Counted from the first letter of the stretch, positions 8,143-16,650 are shown. The stretch: 64,000 nucleotides of DNA from Saprospiraceae bacterium (GCA_016715965.1 JADJXG010000001.1:2671501-2735500), one strand, 5' to 3'. Notes: a model not told the origin generated them from the letters alone. Made by a program: numbers and translations.

Positions 8143-10413
8143 ATGGATATACAAAATATTTTTCAAAAAAAGCTGTTGCCGATAACACTGATGCTTTTGG
8201 CAACAACTTCTCTTTTCGCACAAAAAGTTGTGCGATACGATTTATATGTAAAAGACACATTGGTAAACTATGCAGGAAAAGAAAAAAGAGCAATTGCAGT
8301 AAACGGTCAAATTCCAATGCCAACACTCACTTTTACAGAGGGCGATACTGCTGAAATTGTGGTACACAATCAGCTAAAAGAAAGTACATCACTACATTGG
8401 CACGGAGTATTTTTGCCCAATAAAGAAGATGGTGTGCCTTGGCTTACACAAAAACCTATTGAACCCGGTACAACTTACACATATCGTTTTCCCATAATCC
8501 AGCACGGAACACATTGGTATCATTCCCACTCGGGTTTGCAAGAGCAAATTGGAATGTATGGCAGTTTTGTGATGCTAAAAAAGCAAAACGACCCAACTTT
8601 TAGAAAAGGCATCGATGATTTACCAACCGTTCCCCTGATGATAAGTGAATGGACAAATTATAATCCCAATAATATCAACCGAATGTTGCACAATGCCAAC
8701 GATTGGGCAGCCATTAAAAAAAATGCAACACAGTCATACGCAGAAGCTATTCGAGAAGGGCATTTTAAAACAAAAATCAAGAACGAATGGAAACGGATGT
8801 TGGCGATGGACGTAAGTGATGTGTATTATGATAAAATTCTACTCAACGGAAATCACACAACCGATTTAAAAACGGTTGACGGAAAAACCTTGAAAGCAGG
8901 TGATAAAGTAAGATTAAGAGTTTCCAATGGTGGAGCTTCGTCCTATTTTTGGTTGCGGTATGCAGGCGGTAAAATTACTGTAGTTGCCAATGACGGTAAC
9001 GATGTTGAGCCTGTTGAAGTGGACAGGTTGATTATTGCGGTTTCTGAAACTTATGATATTGTTGTAACCATTCCTTATGACGGTGTTTCTTACGAATTTT
9101 TGGCAACAACCGAAGACAGAACACAATCTGCAAGCTATTTTATTGGCAACGGCATCAAGCAATTAATTTCTCCGCTTCCAACATTAAAATATTTTGAGGG
9201 AATGAAAATGATGAATGATATGATGAAAATGGACGGCAATCTGGACGATATGGGAATGAAAATGAGTCTGAACCAAATGGATATGAACGTGGTAATGTAT
9301 CCCGAAATAACAGGAGAAGCGAAGCAAAAACAAAAGCAAGACCATAGTCAGCACAATGTGGACAGCGACCCAAACCGCTACAATGCCAACGAATTAGGAG
9401 AAATAAAGACCCTGAATTATGCAATGTTGCAATCGCCCCATAATACAGAACTTCCTAAAGATGCTCCGGTGAAAGAATTAAAATTTACACTTACCGGAAA
9501 TATGAACCGTTATGTGTGGAGTATGGATAACCGGATACTTTCGGAAGTGGATAAAATACCAGTGAAAAAAGGAGAAATACTGCGTATTACCATTTATAAC
9601 AACTCTATGATGCGCCACCCGATGCACTTACACGGTTTTGATTTTAGGGTAATCAATGGTAAAGGCGAAAATGCTCCTCTCAAAAATGTGTTGGATATTA
9701 TGCCGATGGAAACCGATACCATCGAGTTTTTGGCAAATGAAGAAGGCGATTGGTTTTTTCACTGCCATATCTTATACCATATGATGGGCGGAATGAATAG
9801 AGTTTTTGCAGTTGATGACTATCAAAATCCACACTTACCCAACAAGAAACAAGCCTACAATAAATTGCAAAGAGAAAGTAATATGCTGCACTTTATGATT
9901 GAAAATGATTTTGCAACCAATGGGAACGATGGTGAAGCAATGGTTCAAAATGCAAGATGGAGTTTGGGTACAGAATGGCGGTTGGGCTATAATGATATGC
10001 ACGGCTACGAAGTAGAAACGCATTTGGGACGATACATCGGCAAAATGCAATGGTTTATGCCGTTTATTGGTTTTGATTACCGATACCGAAAAATGGGAAT
10101 GGACGAACACGAAACAAACTTATTCGGACAAAAGAATGAAAAAGATACACGCAGAGCTGTTAGTTTAGGTTTTATGTACACCCTGCCAATGCTCGTTAAC
10201 TTTCAGGCAGAAGTATATCACGATGGAATTGTTCGATTGTCTTTGATGCGTGAAGACATTCCGATTTCAAAAAGAATAAGAGCAGGTTTTATGGTCAATA
10301 CCGATTTTGAATATATGGCTGAACTAAAATACATTATCAATAAAAATATGGGAATACGAACACATTATGACAGCGATATGGGATTTGGAGTTGGACTATC
10401 ATTGAATTATTAA
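8143..10413 (+). CDS. copA: CopA/PcoA-type multicopper oxidase with C-terminal PcoB-like extension
   Basis: 756 residues with a signal peptide (1-28). All four copper-ligand clusters of a multicopper oxidase are present: HWHG near 85, HWYHSHSG near 126, HPMHLHGFDF near 490 and HCHILYHM near 540. A Met-rich loop (MKMMNDMMKMDGN... near 350) is typical of CopA/PcoA, the periplasmic Cu(I) oxidases. After about 570 an extra part of some 180 residues has alternating hydrophobic strands ending in FGVGLSLNY. This resembles the beta-barrel of CopB/PcoB outer-membrane proteins, so a soluble oxidase may be fused to a barrel-like domain. It starts 10 bp after the ATPase stop, in the same operon. Confidence 0.9.
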   Translation: MDIQNIFQKKLLPITLMLLATTSLFAQKVVRYDLYVKDTLVNYAGKEKRAIAVNGQIPMPTLTFTEGDTAEIVVHNQLKESTSLHWHGVFLPNKEDGVPWLTQKPIEPGTTYTYRFPIIQHGTHWYHSHSGLQEQIGMYGSFVMLKKQNDPTFRKGIDDLPTVPLMISEWTNYNPNNINRMLHNANDWAAIKKNATQSYAEAIREGHFKTKIKNEWKRMLAMDVSDVYYDKILLNGNHTTDLKTVDGKTLKAGDKVRLRVSNGGASSYFWLRYAGGKITVVANDGNDVEPVEVDRLIIAVSETYDIVVTIPYDGVSYEFLATTEDRTQSASYFIGNGIKQLISPLPTLKYFEGMKMMNDMMKMDGNLDDMGMKMSLNQMDMNVVMYPEITGEAKQKQKQDHSQHNVDSDPNRYNANELGEIKTLNYAMLQSPHNTELPKDAPVKELKFTLTGNMNRYVWSMDNRILSEVDKIPVKKGEILRITIYNNSMMRHPMHLHGFDFRVINGKGENAPLKNVLDIMPMETDTIEFLANEEGDWFFHCHILYHMMGGMNRVFAVDDYQNPHLPNKKQAYNKLQRESNMLHFMIENDFATNGNDGEAMVQNARWSLGTEWRLGYNDMHGYEVETHLGRYIGKMQWFMPFIGFDYRYRKMGMDEHETNLFGQKNEKDTRRAVSLGFMYTLPMLVNFQAEVYHDGIVRLSLMREDIPISKRIRAGFMVNTDFEYMAELKYIINKNMGIRTHYDSDMGFGVGLSLNY

Positions 10414-10423
10414 AACCCATCAA

Positions 10424-10490
10424 TTGCAAGCACATTGCCAAAGCCACACAAGCCAACGCTCAAACCAAAGCTTTGGCAAAGAGCTTGCAA
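10424..10490 (+). repeat. Bulged-hairpin repeat, copy b
   Basis: TTGCAAGC...GCTTGCAA forms the outer stem and GCCAAAGC/GCTTTGGC the inner stem, with the loop AGCCAACGCTCAAACC. It lies 10 bp after the oxidase stop, so the copper genes are bracketed by copies a and b. It could also act as a transcript end, though no clean T-run follows directly. Confidence 0.7.
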
Positions 10491-10632
10491 AGCCGACTCA
10501 AGACAAAATTGTTTTAAAAAAATTCCCGACCCTTCAAAAAAAATTAAAAAACGTAACACACAACCGACCCGACAATGACACAAAAAACTCAATACTGACA
10601 ATGGTTTGCAAAGACTGGCAGACAGAACACCA

Positions 10633-10770
10633 GCCGGTAACAAGGGTTTGGCGTAATGGCGGGCGAAGTGCTTCGTATGAAAGTTTTTGCTAAATTTGAA
10701 CTTTGGTGCTTCGATTGAAGGGTAGTGCTAAAATGCCGCCACTACGCCAAGCCCACTTCCGTTAGCTGCC
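10633..10770 (+). repeat. attC-like site 4 (long type)
   Basis: GCCGGTAAC (10633-10641) is the reverse complement of the copper cassette's start, GTTACCGGC, at 4293. GTTAGCTGCC (10761-10770) starts the next cassette. The inner arms are GTTTGGCGTA and TACGCCAAGC, then GGCGGG and CCGCC. Confidence 0.87.
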
Positions 10771-10788
10771 ATTTTTTGACGATATTAC

Positions 10789-10796
10789 TAAATTTG
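10789..10796 (+). promoter_or_regulatory. -7 box almost touching the start codon
   Basis: TAAATTTG ends only 4 bp before the ATG at 10801. Since Bacteroidota transcripts start a few bases after this box, the mRNA would be leaderless or nearly so. Confidence 0.5.
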
Positions 10797-10800
10797 AAAT

Positions 10801-11085
10801 ATGATAACTCTAAGAATTGAACATAAAATAGCCAACTATGAAGCTTGGAAAAAAGCATTTGATAGTGACCCAATTAATCGAAAACAATCAGGTGTGAAAA
10901 GCTATCGTGTTTATCGACCTGCAGACGATGACTTTTTTATCATCATCGAGCTTGACTTTGATAACATCGGACAAGCCTTAGCGACACAGGCTGCATTGAA
11001 CAAAATGTTTGGTAACATAGACGGCAAAATCATATTCGGCCCACAGACAAAAATTCTGAATATTATTGAAACAGTTGAACTTTAA
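10801..11085 (+). CDS. Small ABM-fold (monooxygenase-like) protein
   Basis: 94 residues with the ferredoxin-like dimeric alpha-beta barrel pattern: MITLRIEHKIANYEAWKKAFD, then YRVYRP, then FFIIIELDF, then a helix rich in Ala. Proteins of this type include antibiotic-biosynthesis monooxygenases and cyclases, and the substrate is unknown. It is the first gene of a two-gene cassette, with a DUF1772-like protein 13 bp downstream. Confidence 0.6.
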   Translation: MITLRIEHKIANYEAWKKAFDSDPINRKQSGVKSYRVYRPADDDFFIIIELDFDNIGQALATQAALNKMFGNIDGKIIFGPQTKILNIIETVEL

Positions 11086-11098
11086 CAATAACCACACC

Positions 11099-11575
11099 AT
11101 GATACTAAATCTTATACGTTTTTCGAACATCATTGTAGCGGCTCTACTTGCCGGGACAAGCTTCGGAATTTGGATGGGACTAAATCCTACCAACTATTCG
11201 CCTTCAGCTTACATAGAACAACAGCAAAATCTGGTTCAATCATTAAATGCATTGATGGTTTCCCTTGTTATTTCTGCAACTTTAGTGACAGTTGTTTCGG
11301 CATTTCTTCAACGTAGGAACAAGAGTACTTTTATGACATTACTTATTGCTGCATTTTTTTTTGCTTCGTGTATTTTCATTTCAAGGTTTGGAAATCTTCC
11401 AATCCAGACTGAAATGCTTAATTGGAGGACAGATTCTCTTCCTGACAACTGGATTTCGCTTCGTGACAAGTGGTGGTCGCTTCACATTATGCGGACAGTT
11501 GCAGAATTAATTGCTCTTGCACTTGTGGCTTGGACAACAAGTAAAACTGTTTTAAACATTAGCAATGAAAAGTAA
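11099..11575 (+). CDS. DUF1772-like membrane protein
   Basis: 158 residues from the ATG at 11099. A longer frame from 11066 would overlap the upstream gene. Four hydrophobic helices are visible (about 4-24, 47-67, 77-97 and 134-154). The small-residue motif AALLAGTSFGIWMGL and a WWSLHIMRT stretch fit DUF1772, which also contains anthrone-oxygenase-like proteins. Pairing with a monooxygenase-like gene suggests action on a small aromatic or quinone compound, which is inference only. Confidence 0.7.
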   Translation: MILNLIRFSNIIVAALLAGTSFGIWMGLNPTNYSPSAYIEQQQNLVQSLNALMVSLVISATLVTVVSAFLQRRNKSTFMTLLIAAFFFASCIFISRFGNLPIQTEMLNWRTDSLPDNWISLRDKWWSLHIMRTVAELIALALVAWTTSKTVLNISNEK

Positions 11576-11580
11576 AACGT

Positions 11581-11710
11581 CAGCTAACAGCGGTTTGGCG
11601 ATATGGCGGGCGAAGTGCTTCGTAGAAACATTTGTGGTTAAACAAACTTGTTCTTCGTATGAACATTAGTGCTATAAATCCGCCACATCGCCAAGCCGCA
11701 AACCGTTGTT
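11581..11710 (+). repeat. attC-like site 5 (long type)
   Basis: CAGCTAAC (11581-11588) is the reverse complement of the cassette start GTTAGCTG at 10761. The next cassette starts at 11705-11710, where GTT is doubled (GTTGTTGTACGC). The second copy of that cassette has a single GTT. Confidence 0.84.
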
Positions 11711-11735
11711 GTACGCAAGCATAAAAACAGACCAT

Positions 11736-12078
11736 ATGGACAAATTATCATTTAACTACGAAATTGAATTTAACGAAAACCATGTTATATCAAAGGTTAT
11801 TGTTGAAACTTCATTTTCAAAAGAAATACGAATTCTTTTTAAAAAGTGGACAGGTTATGAAAGAGCATAAGACGCCTTTCCCAATTATAATTCACATAAT
11901 ACAGGGAAATTTAAAATTAGGTGTGCAAAGCGAAATGTATGATATGAAAGATGGCGATATTATTGCATTGGATGGTAACATTCCTCACAATTTAATAGCA
12001 GTTGAAGATTCAATTATACGCCTAACTCTATCAAAACATGATAAAGTAGAAAGAGTTAAAAGTGTTCTTGAAAACTAA
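11736..12078 (+). pseudogene. Cupin gene, copy 1, frameshifted
   Basis: This is the same gene as at 15887, starting ATGGACAAATTATC. Relative to that copy there is one extra T in the run at about 11835-11840 (TTTTT against TTTT), which breaks the frame after about 33 codons. The remainder (from KSGQVMKEHKTPFP on) matches exactly. An internal ATG could still give a 104-residue product with an altered N-terminus. It may be a real 1-bp insertion or a homopolymer sequencing error. Confidence 0.75.
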
Positions 12079-12089
12079 ATTGATTCGCA

Positions 12090-12494
12090 ATGAGACAAAT
12101 TGATAACAGAAGCGACATAAATATTTTAGTGAATAGTTTTTATTCAAAAGTAAGAGTAGACGAACTATTAGGGCCAATTTTTAATGCTCACATTTCAGAT
12201 GATAAGTGGCCAGAGCATCTTGACAAATTGACTGATTTTTGGGAAACTAATTTATTTGGAGTTGCAAAATTCAAAGGAAACCCAACGCAAAAGCATATCA
12301 ATGTTGACAAAAATTTAAATTATAGCATTGAACAAAAGCATTTTGGGAGATGGTTGCAAATTTGGTTTGAGACTATTGACGAACTTTATGAAGGAGAATA
12401 TGCCGACAAAGCTAAAAACTCTGCTCGAAAAATGTCGACAGGACAATATTTGGCTATTTGGCAACAACGACCAGAAAATAAAATAGAATACTAA
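12090..12494 (+). CDS. Group III truncated haemoglobin, copy 1
   Basis: 134 residues, the usual length for 2/2 globins of group III. Visible marks are FYSKVRVDELLGPIFN, WPEHLDKLTDFWE (B/E helix region), KHFGRWLQIWFETIDE (F-G region with the haem-proximal His in KHFGRW), and a C-terminal helix. These globins bind O2 or NO, and the role here is unknown. It starts 11 bp after the cupin gene and is identical in protein sequence to the copy at 16240. Confidence 0.88.
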   Translation: MRQIDNRSDINILVNSFYSKVRVDELLGPIFNAHISDDKWPEHLDKLTDFWETNLFGVAKFKGNPTQKHINVDKNLNYSIEQKHFGRWLQIWFETIDELYEGEYADKAKNSARKMSTGQYLAIWQQRPENKIEY

Positions 12495-12500
12495 AATGCC

Positions 12501-12638
12501 TGCGTACAACAGCAGTTTGGCAAAATGGCGGGTTCAGTGCTAAATTGAACATTTGGTTTTCAAATGAACATTAGTGCTAAATTGAAAGTAAGTGCTTCTA
12601 AATCCGCCACTTCGCCAAGCTGCAAACCGTTAGCGGTC
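12501..12638 (+). repeat. attC-like site 6 (long type)
   Basis: TGCGTACAAC (12501-12510) is the exact reverse complement of the cassette start GTTGTACGCA at 11708. GTTAGCGGTC (12629-12638) starts the AraC/SDR cassette. The inner arms are GCAGTTTGGC and GCCAAGCTGC, then ATGGCGGG and CCGCCA. The loop holds four GTGCT motifs. Confidence 0.88.
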
Positions 12639-12677
12639 AGGCTACAACGACACCCAAACGACAATAATCATAACGGA

Positions 12678-13073
12678 ATGACAACAGAAAAAGATAAAGC
12701 ATCTGTTAGACAAAAGGAAATAGTTGCCCAGTATCTTCACGAGCTTGACAAACATTTGACCGACCTTAAAAACGGAATGGCTGACAAAACTTTTGAAATA
12801 AAGGATTTGGCTGAATTGCTATTTGTAAGTCCCAAACATTTGAGCAACACTATTCAGGAAGTATTAGGGAAATCGCCCTGCGATATTTATGAAGAGCGGC
12901 TTATGGAAATTTCTAAAGAACTTTTGCTTACAACCAACAACACCATCTCACATATCGCACAGACATTAACCTTTGACCCGTCTAACTTCACCAAATTTTT
13001 CAAGAGCTATGAAGGCAAAACCCCAAAACAATTTCGTGAACTAAATTCAAAAACTGAACTTCTCACCAAATAA
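12678..13073 (+). CDS. Short AraC-type regulator, copy 1
   Basis: 131 residues. It consists almost wholly of an AraC DNA-binding domain with two helix-turn-helix units (IKDLAELLFVSPKHLSNTIQ near 52-71, ISHIAQTLTFDPSNFTKFFK near 96-115), ending KTPKQFRELN. There is no sensory domain, so it may act constitutively or be controlled by level. The frame extends upstream into the attC site, and the ATG at 12678 is chosen because it is the first one inside the cassette. The SDR gene 68 bp downstream is the likely target. Confidence 0.85.
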   Translation: MTTEKDKASVRQKEIVAQYLHELDKHLTDLKNGMADKTFEIKDLAELLFVSPKHLSNTIQEVLGKSPCDIYEERLMEISKELLLTTNNTISHIAQTLTFDPSNFTKFFKSYEGKTPKQFRELNSKTELLTK

Positions 13074-13089
13074 TCGGAACTTCTCACCA
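13056..13089 (+). promoter_or_regulatory. Direct repeats, candidate AraC operator
   Basis: GAACTTCTCACCA occurs at 13056-13068 and 13077-13089, a spacing of exactly 21 bp or two helical turns. This is the usual layout for AraC-family sites. The first copy overlaps the end of the regulator gene. Both are kept in the second cassette (19620 and 19641). Confidence 0.55.
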
Positions 13090-13098
13090 TAACCAACC

Positions 13099-13144
13099 CA
13101 TAATCTATTTGGAAATTTGCACCAACAAATTCAAATAGATTATG
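13099..13144 (+). promoter_or_regulatory. Long inverted repeat over the SDR start codon
   Basis: CATAATCTATTTG (13099-13111) and CAAATAGATTATG (13132-13144) are perfect 13-bp complements. An inner AATTTG/CAAATT pair closes the loop CACCAA. The ATG of the SDR gene (13142) is inside the right arm, so an RNA hairpin would hide it. A DNA operator is the alternative reading. Confidence 0.55.
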
Positions 13145-14014
13145 ACAAAGAAAATTCTAATAACAGGTGCAAGTGGTGGCTTCGGAAAATTAATCGTATT
13201 TGCACTGTTACAAAAAGGTCATTCAGTTGCCGCTTCTATGCGGGACATCAATGGGAAAAACAAATCCATTGCAGACGAACTGAGTAAAGCAGGAGCAAAA
13301 ATTATAGAAATTGATGTTACTGACGATACAAGTGTAAACAATGGAGTGCAAAAAGCCATTGCAGAACTTAATGGCTTAGATGTTTTGATAAACAATGCAG
13401 GTACCGGAGTTCTTGGAATGCAGGAGTTTTTTACACCTGCCGATTTTCAAAAAATATTTGACATTAATGTTTTTGGGGTACAACGAATGAACAGGGCCGT
13501 TGTTCCCTATTTCCGTGAAAAGAAGGACGGTTTGATTGTTTATACTTCAAGCTTGCTTGGCAGAATAGCCTTGCCATTTTACGGAGCTTATCAGGCTTCA
13601 AAATGGGCATTGGAAGCTCTAGCAGAAAATTACAGGGTAGAACTTTCTGGTTTCGGAATTGAAAATTGCATTGTAGAGCCGGGAGGATACCCAACTTCAT
13701 TTAACGAAAATCTAATAAAGCCAAGCGACAAAAGTAGAGAAGCCGCTTATGGCGATTTTGCAAAAGTGCCTGAAATAGCACTTCAAAATTTTGAGAATGT
13801 TTTAAAGAACAATCCGCAACAAGACCCTCAAAAAGTGGCAGACGCTTATGCCGAACTTCTTGAAAAACCCAAAGGCGAAAAACCATTCCGTAAGGCAGTT
13901 GATTTTATTGGTATGGCAGAACATATCCAAAAATATAATGAACACCACGAGCAAATAATGACAGGACTTTACACAAAATTTGGAACACAAGGAATGCTGA
14001 GTGTAAAGAAATAA
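13142..14014 (+). CDS. Short-chain dehydrogenase/reductase, copy 1
   Basis: 290 residues, classical SDR. The Rossmann motif TGASGGFG is at 8-15, NNAG near 86-89, the active-site Ser in YTSSLLG near 139, and YGAYQASK near 154, supplying Tyr and Lys. The C-terminal 90 residues are longer than in minimal SDRs and contain the VEPGGYPT loop. The substrate is unknown. It is under the likely control of the adjoining AraC protein. The second copy at 19706 has a frameshift, so this is the intact one. Confidence 0.9.
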   Translation: MTKKILITGASGGFGKLIVFALLQKGHSVAASMRDINGKNKSIADELSKAGAKIIEIDVTDDTSVNNGVQKAIAELNGLDVLINNAGTGVLGMQEFFTPADFQKIFDINVFGVQRMNRAVVPYFREKKDGLIVYTSSLLGRIALPFYGAYQASKWALEALAENYRVELSGFGIENCIVEPGGYPTSFNENLIKPSDKSREAAYGDFAKVPEIALQNFENVLKNNPQQDPQKVADAYAELLEKPKGEKPFRKAVDFIGMAEHIQKYNEHHEQIMTGLYTKFGTQGMLSVKK

Positions 14015-14086
14015 GTCAACGTGAAATATTTTCAGGACAAAGGTTAATACTTCGGTATTGACCTTTTGGCATTAGCAAAAGCCCGA

Positions 14087-14223
14087 ACCGCTAACAAGGT
14101 ATTTGCAAAAGCACGGCTGACGGAAGTAATTGAACAGTTGTGCATCTATCAACTTTTGTGCTTATATTTAGCTGACGTTTTTCAAATACCGTGCCTTCGC
14201 AAATACCCAAAACGTTGTGCACA
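14087..14223 (+). repeat. attC-like site 7 (long type)
   Basis: ACCGCTAAC (14087-14095) pairs with the cassette start GTTAGCGGT at 12629. GTTGTGCACA (14214-14223) starts the asparaginase cassette. The inner arms are GGTATTTGCAAA...GCACGG and CCGTGC...TTTGAAAA/AATACC-like pairs. Confidence 0.83.
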
Positions 14224-14256
14224 ATGCCGCGGGACAGCGGGACTGTGCTTCGAACA

Positions 14257-14314
14257 TTGGCACTTTTGCTTGCCACTCATTCCCGCGCGACACCAAAGCA
14301 AGCAAAAGAGCCAA
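14257..14314 (+). repeat. Bulged-hairpin repeat, copy c
   Basis: TTGGC...GCCAA with inner stem TTTTGCTTG/CAAGCAAAA and a loop containing GCGCGACACC. It lies 43 bp inside the asparaginase cassette, upstream of the gene. Confidence 0.6.
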
Positions 14315-14368
14315 CGATTTCCCAAGATGAAAAATTTACTAATTTCAACTACATATTAAAAGACTGAG

Positions 14369-15445
14369 ATGAACTTTTTAATCAACACACTAAAAAAAAT
14401 ACTATTAGTACTTCTTTGTTCCAGTTGGACTCATTGTGCCACATCACAAAATTTACCGCGTATAATTGTGTTATCAACTGGCGGCACAATTGCTGGACAG
14501 CAACCGAATATGGATAAGGCAGGTTATTTGCCGGGCAAAATTCCCGTTGAGGAATTACTCAAGAACATTCCTTCAATCACTCAAAAGGCCATTATTCAGG
14601 GAGAGCAAATAGCATCGATAGGAAGTTATGATATGACTGTAGACATATGGATAAAAATAGCACTGCGTATCAATGAAATATTTGTTAAGAATGAAGCTGA
14701 TGGAATTGTAATAACCCATGGTACAGATACGCAAGAAGAAACAGCTTATTTTCTCAATCTTACTGTTCAATCAGATAAACCAGTTGTATTAACTGGATCA
14801 ATGCGTCCAGCAACAGCCATAAGCGCTGATGGGTCTAAAAATTTATATGATGCCATCATTGTAGCAAGTGATACTAGCAGTAAGGGAAAAGGTGTGCTGT
14901 TATGCTTTAATGAGAATGTCTATGATGCTAAAAATGTAGTTAAGTCAAGCACTACCAGTGTGAATGCATTCTCGTCACCAAATACTGGTGCCATAGGACA
15001 AGTATATGATGGAAAAGTATTTTATAACACCAAGACATTTAATAAGCATAACGGTTTTAGCGCTTTTGACATCACTAAACTTGCTTCATTACCAAACGTA
15101 GAAATTGTTTATGCTTATGCAGGAGCCTCTGATGCGGCAATAAATGCTTTTATCAATAATAAAGTTGACGGGATAATAATAGCGGGGACTGGGAATGGCA
15201 GTTATGATAAAGCTATACGAGAATCCGTAAATGATGCAGTTAAAAAAGGCATAATAGTAGTAAGATCATCAAGAGTATTTTCAGGGAAAGTTACCACTCA
15301 ATATGTAGGACAATTTGACGATTCTAAATTTGGTACAATATTTTCAGATAATCTTAATCCTCAAAAAGCAAGAATACTTTTGATGCTTGCGTTAACCATC
15401 ACAAAAGACAAAAATAGAATTCAAGAATTGTTTCTGACTTATTGA
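14369..15445 (+). CDS. ansB: Exported type II L-asparaginase
   Basis: 358 residues. A signal peptide (1-27) is followed by the asparaginase signature STGGTIA near 36-42 (nucleophile Thr) and HGTDTQEETAYFL near 113 (second catalytic Thr-Asp). GSMRP and SADGSKNLYDA follow, as in periplasmic high-affinity enzymes such as AnsB. It hydrolyses Asn to Asp and ammonia. It is the only gene of its cassette and is bracketed by bulged-hairpin copies c and d. Confidence 0.92.
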   Translation: MNFLINTLKKILLVLLCSSWTHCATSQNLPRIIVLSTGGTIAGQQPNMDKAGYLPGKIPVEELLKNIPSITQKAIIQGEQIASIGSYDMTVDIWIKIALRINEIFVKNEADGIVITHGTDTQEETAYFLNLTVQSDKPVVLTGSMRPATAISADGSKNLYDAIIVASDTSSKGKGVLLCFNENVYDAKNVVKSSTTSVNAFSSPNTGAIGQVYDGKVFYNTKTFNKHNGFSAFDITKLASLPNVEIVYAYAGASDAAINAFINNKVDGIIIAGTGNGSYDKAIRESVNDAVKKGIIVVRSSRVFSGKVTTQYVGQFDDSKFGTIFSDNLNPQKARILLMLALTITKDKNRIQELFLTY

Positions 15446-15609
15446 TTGAAAAATCATTAATTACTTATAAGTCCAGACGGTGAGGCTAGCAAGAAATTGG
15501 ACATGGGAAAGATTAAAAGAGTTGAAAATTGACAAGCCGACTGTCGACTAAAAACATTTCGGACTTCTTTACCGATAGAGACATCGACAAAGATTCATGC
15601 TTCGAACCC

Positions 15610-15673
15610 GCAGCACCAATGCCCAAAGCCGCGCAACTTCAACACACATCCAAAGCTTTGACATCCGTGCTGC
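15610..15673 (+). repeat. Bulged-hairpin repeat, copy d (divergent)
   Basis: GCAGCAC...GTGCTGC outer stem and CAAAGC/GCTTTG inner stem. The loop is less like the others (CGCGCAACTTCAACACAC). It lies about 25 bp before the attC site that closes the asparaginase cassette. Confidence 0.5.
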
Positions 15674-15696
15674 TCAGTAACGGTCGAATGCGGCAC

Positions 15697-15868
15697 TGTG
15701 CACAACAAAAGGTTTGCACAATTGCCGGGTTCGGTGTCCTCATTAACTCTCGGTTTCATTATTTACATTTGTCACGGGGGACACTGTACAACTGGTCAGC
15801 CTTGCCATGCTTCGCATTTAGCAAGGCTTCCTATACCGGCAACTGTGCAAACCCAAACGTTGTACGCA
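15697..15868 (+). repeat. attC-like site 8 (longest)
   Basis: TGTGCACAAC (15697-15706) is the reverse complement of the cassette start GTTGTGCACA at 14214. GTTGTACGCA (15859-15868) starts the next cassette. The inner arms are GGTTTGCACA...TTGCCGG and CCGGCAA...TGTGCAAACC. Confidence 0.86.
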
Positions 15869-15886
15869 AGCATAAAAACAGACCAT

Positions 15887-16228
15887 ATGGACAAATTATC
15901 ATTTAACTACGAAATTGAATTTAACGAAAACCATGTTATATCAAAGGTTATTGTTGAAACTTCATTTTCAAAAGAAATACGAATTCTTTTAAAAAGTGGA
16001 CAGGTTATGAAAGAGCATAAGACGCCTTTCCCAATTATAATTCACATAATACAGGGAAATTTAAAATTAGGTGTGCAAAGCGAAATGTATGATATGAAAG
16101 ATGGCGATATTATTGCATTGGATGGTAACATTCCTCACAATTTAATAGCAGTTGAAGATTCAATTATACGCCTAACTCTATCAAAACATGATAAAGTAGA
16201 AAGAGTTAAAAGTGTTCTTGAAAACTAA
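15887..16228 (+). CDS. Small cupin protein, copy 2 (intact)
   Basis: 113 residues from the ATG at 15887. The frame is open upstream through the attC site, which is not likely coding. It has a single-domain cupin pattern: LKSGQVMKEHKTPFPIIIHIIQGNLKLGV, then MKDGDIIALDGNIPHNLIAVEDSIIRLTL. The E-H and IPH positions are the usual metal ligands. The ligand or substrate is unknown. It lies 11 bp before a truncated haemoglobin, suggesting a redox or NO-related pair. The copy at 11736 is frameshifted. Confidence 0.8.
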   Translation: MDKLSFNYEIEFNENHVISKVIVETSFSKEIRILLKSGQVMKEHKTPFPIIIHIIQGNLKLGVQSEMYDMKDGDIIALDGNIPHNLIAVEDSIIRLTLSKHDKVERVKSVLEN

Positions 16229-16239
16229 ATTGATTCGCA

Positions 16240-16644
16240 ATGAGACAAATTGATAACAGAAGCGACATAAATATTTTAGTGAATAGTTTTTATTCAAAAG
16301 TAAGAGTAGACGAACTATTAGGGCCAATTTTTAATGCTCACATTTCAGATGATAAGTGGCCAGAGCATCTTGACAAATTGACTGATTTTTGGGAAACTAA
16401 TTTATTTGGAGTTGCAAAATTCAAAGGAAACCCAACGCAAAAGCATATCAATGTTGACAAAAATTTAAATTATAGCATTGAACAAAAGCATTTTGGGAGA
16501 TGGTTGCAAATTTGGTTTGAGACTATTGACGAACTTTATGAAGGAGAATATGCCGACAAAGCTAAAAACTCTGCTCGAAAAATGTCGACAGGACAATATT
16601 TGGCTATTTGGCAACAACGACCAGAAAATAAAATAGAATACTAA
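16240..16644 (+). CDS. Group III truncated haemoglobin, copy 2
   Basis: 134 residues, the same protein as that encoded at 12090, including the KHFGRW proximal-His region and the FYSKVRVDELLGPIF helix. It sits with the intact cupin copy. The duplication covers the whole cassette and its attC site rather than the gene alone. Confidence 0.88.
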   Translation: MRQIDNRSDINILVNSFYSKVRVDELLGPIFNAHISDDKWPEHLDKLTDFWETNLFGVAKFKGNPTQKHINVDKNLNYSIEQKHFGRWLQIWFETIDELYEGEYADKAKNSARKMSTGQYLAIWQQRPENKIEY

Positions 16645-16650
16645 AATGCC

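Noticed and set aside
12564..12677. N-terminal extension of the AraC-type protein into the attC site
   Set aside because: The extra codons lie in the attC palindrome and differ in the second cassette, which has another attC upstream. The ATG inside the cassette is common to both.
15529..15906. 125-codon frame over the end of the asparaginase cassette
   Set aside because: It covers a bulged hairpin and a whole attC-like site, with no family signal. It is best explained as chance.
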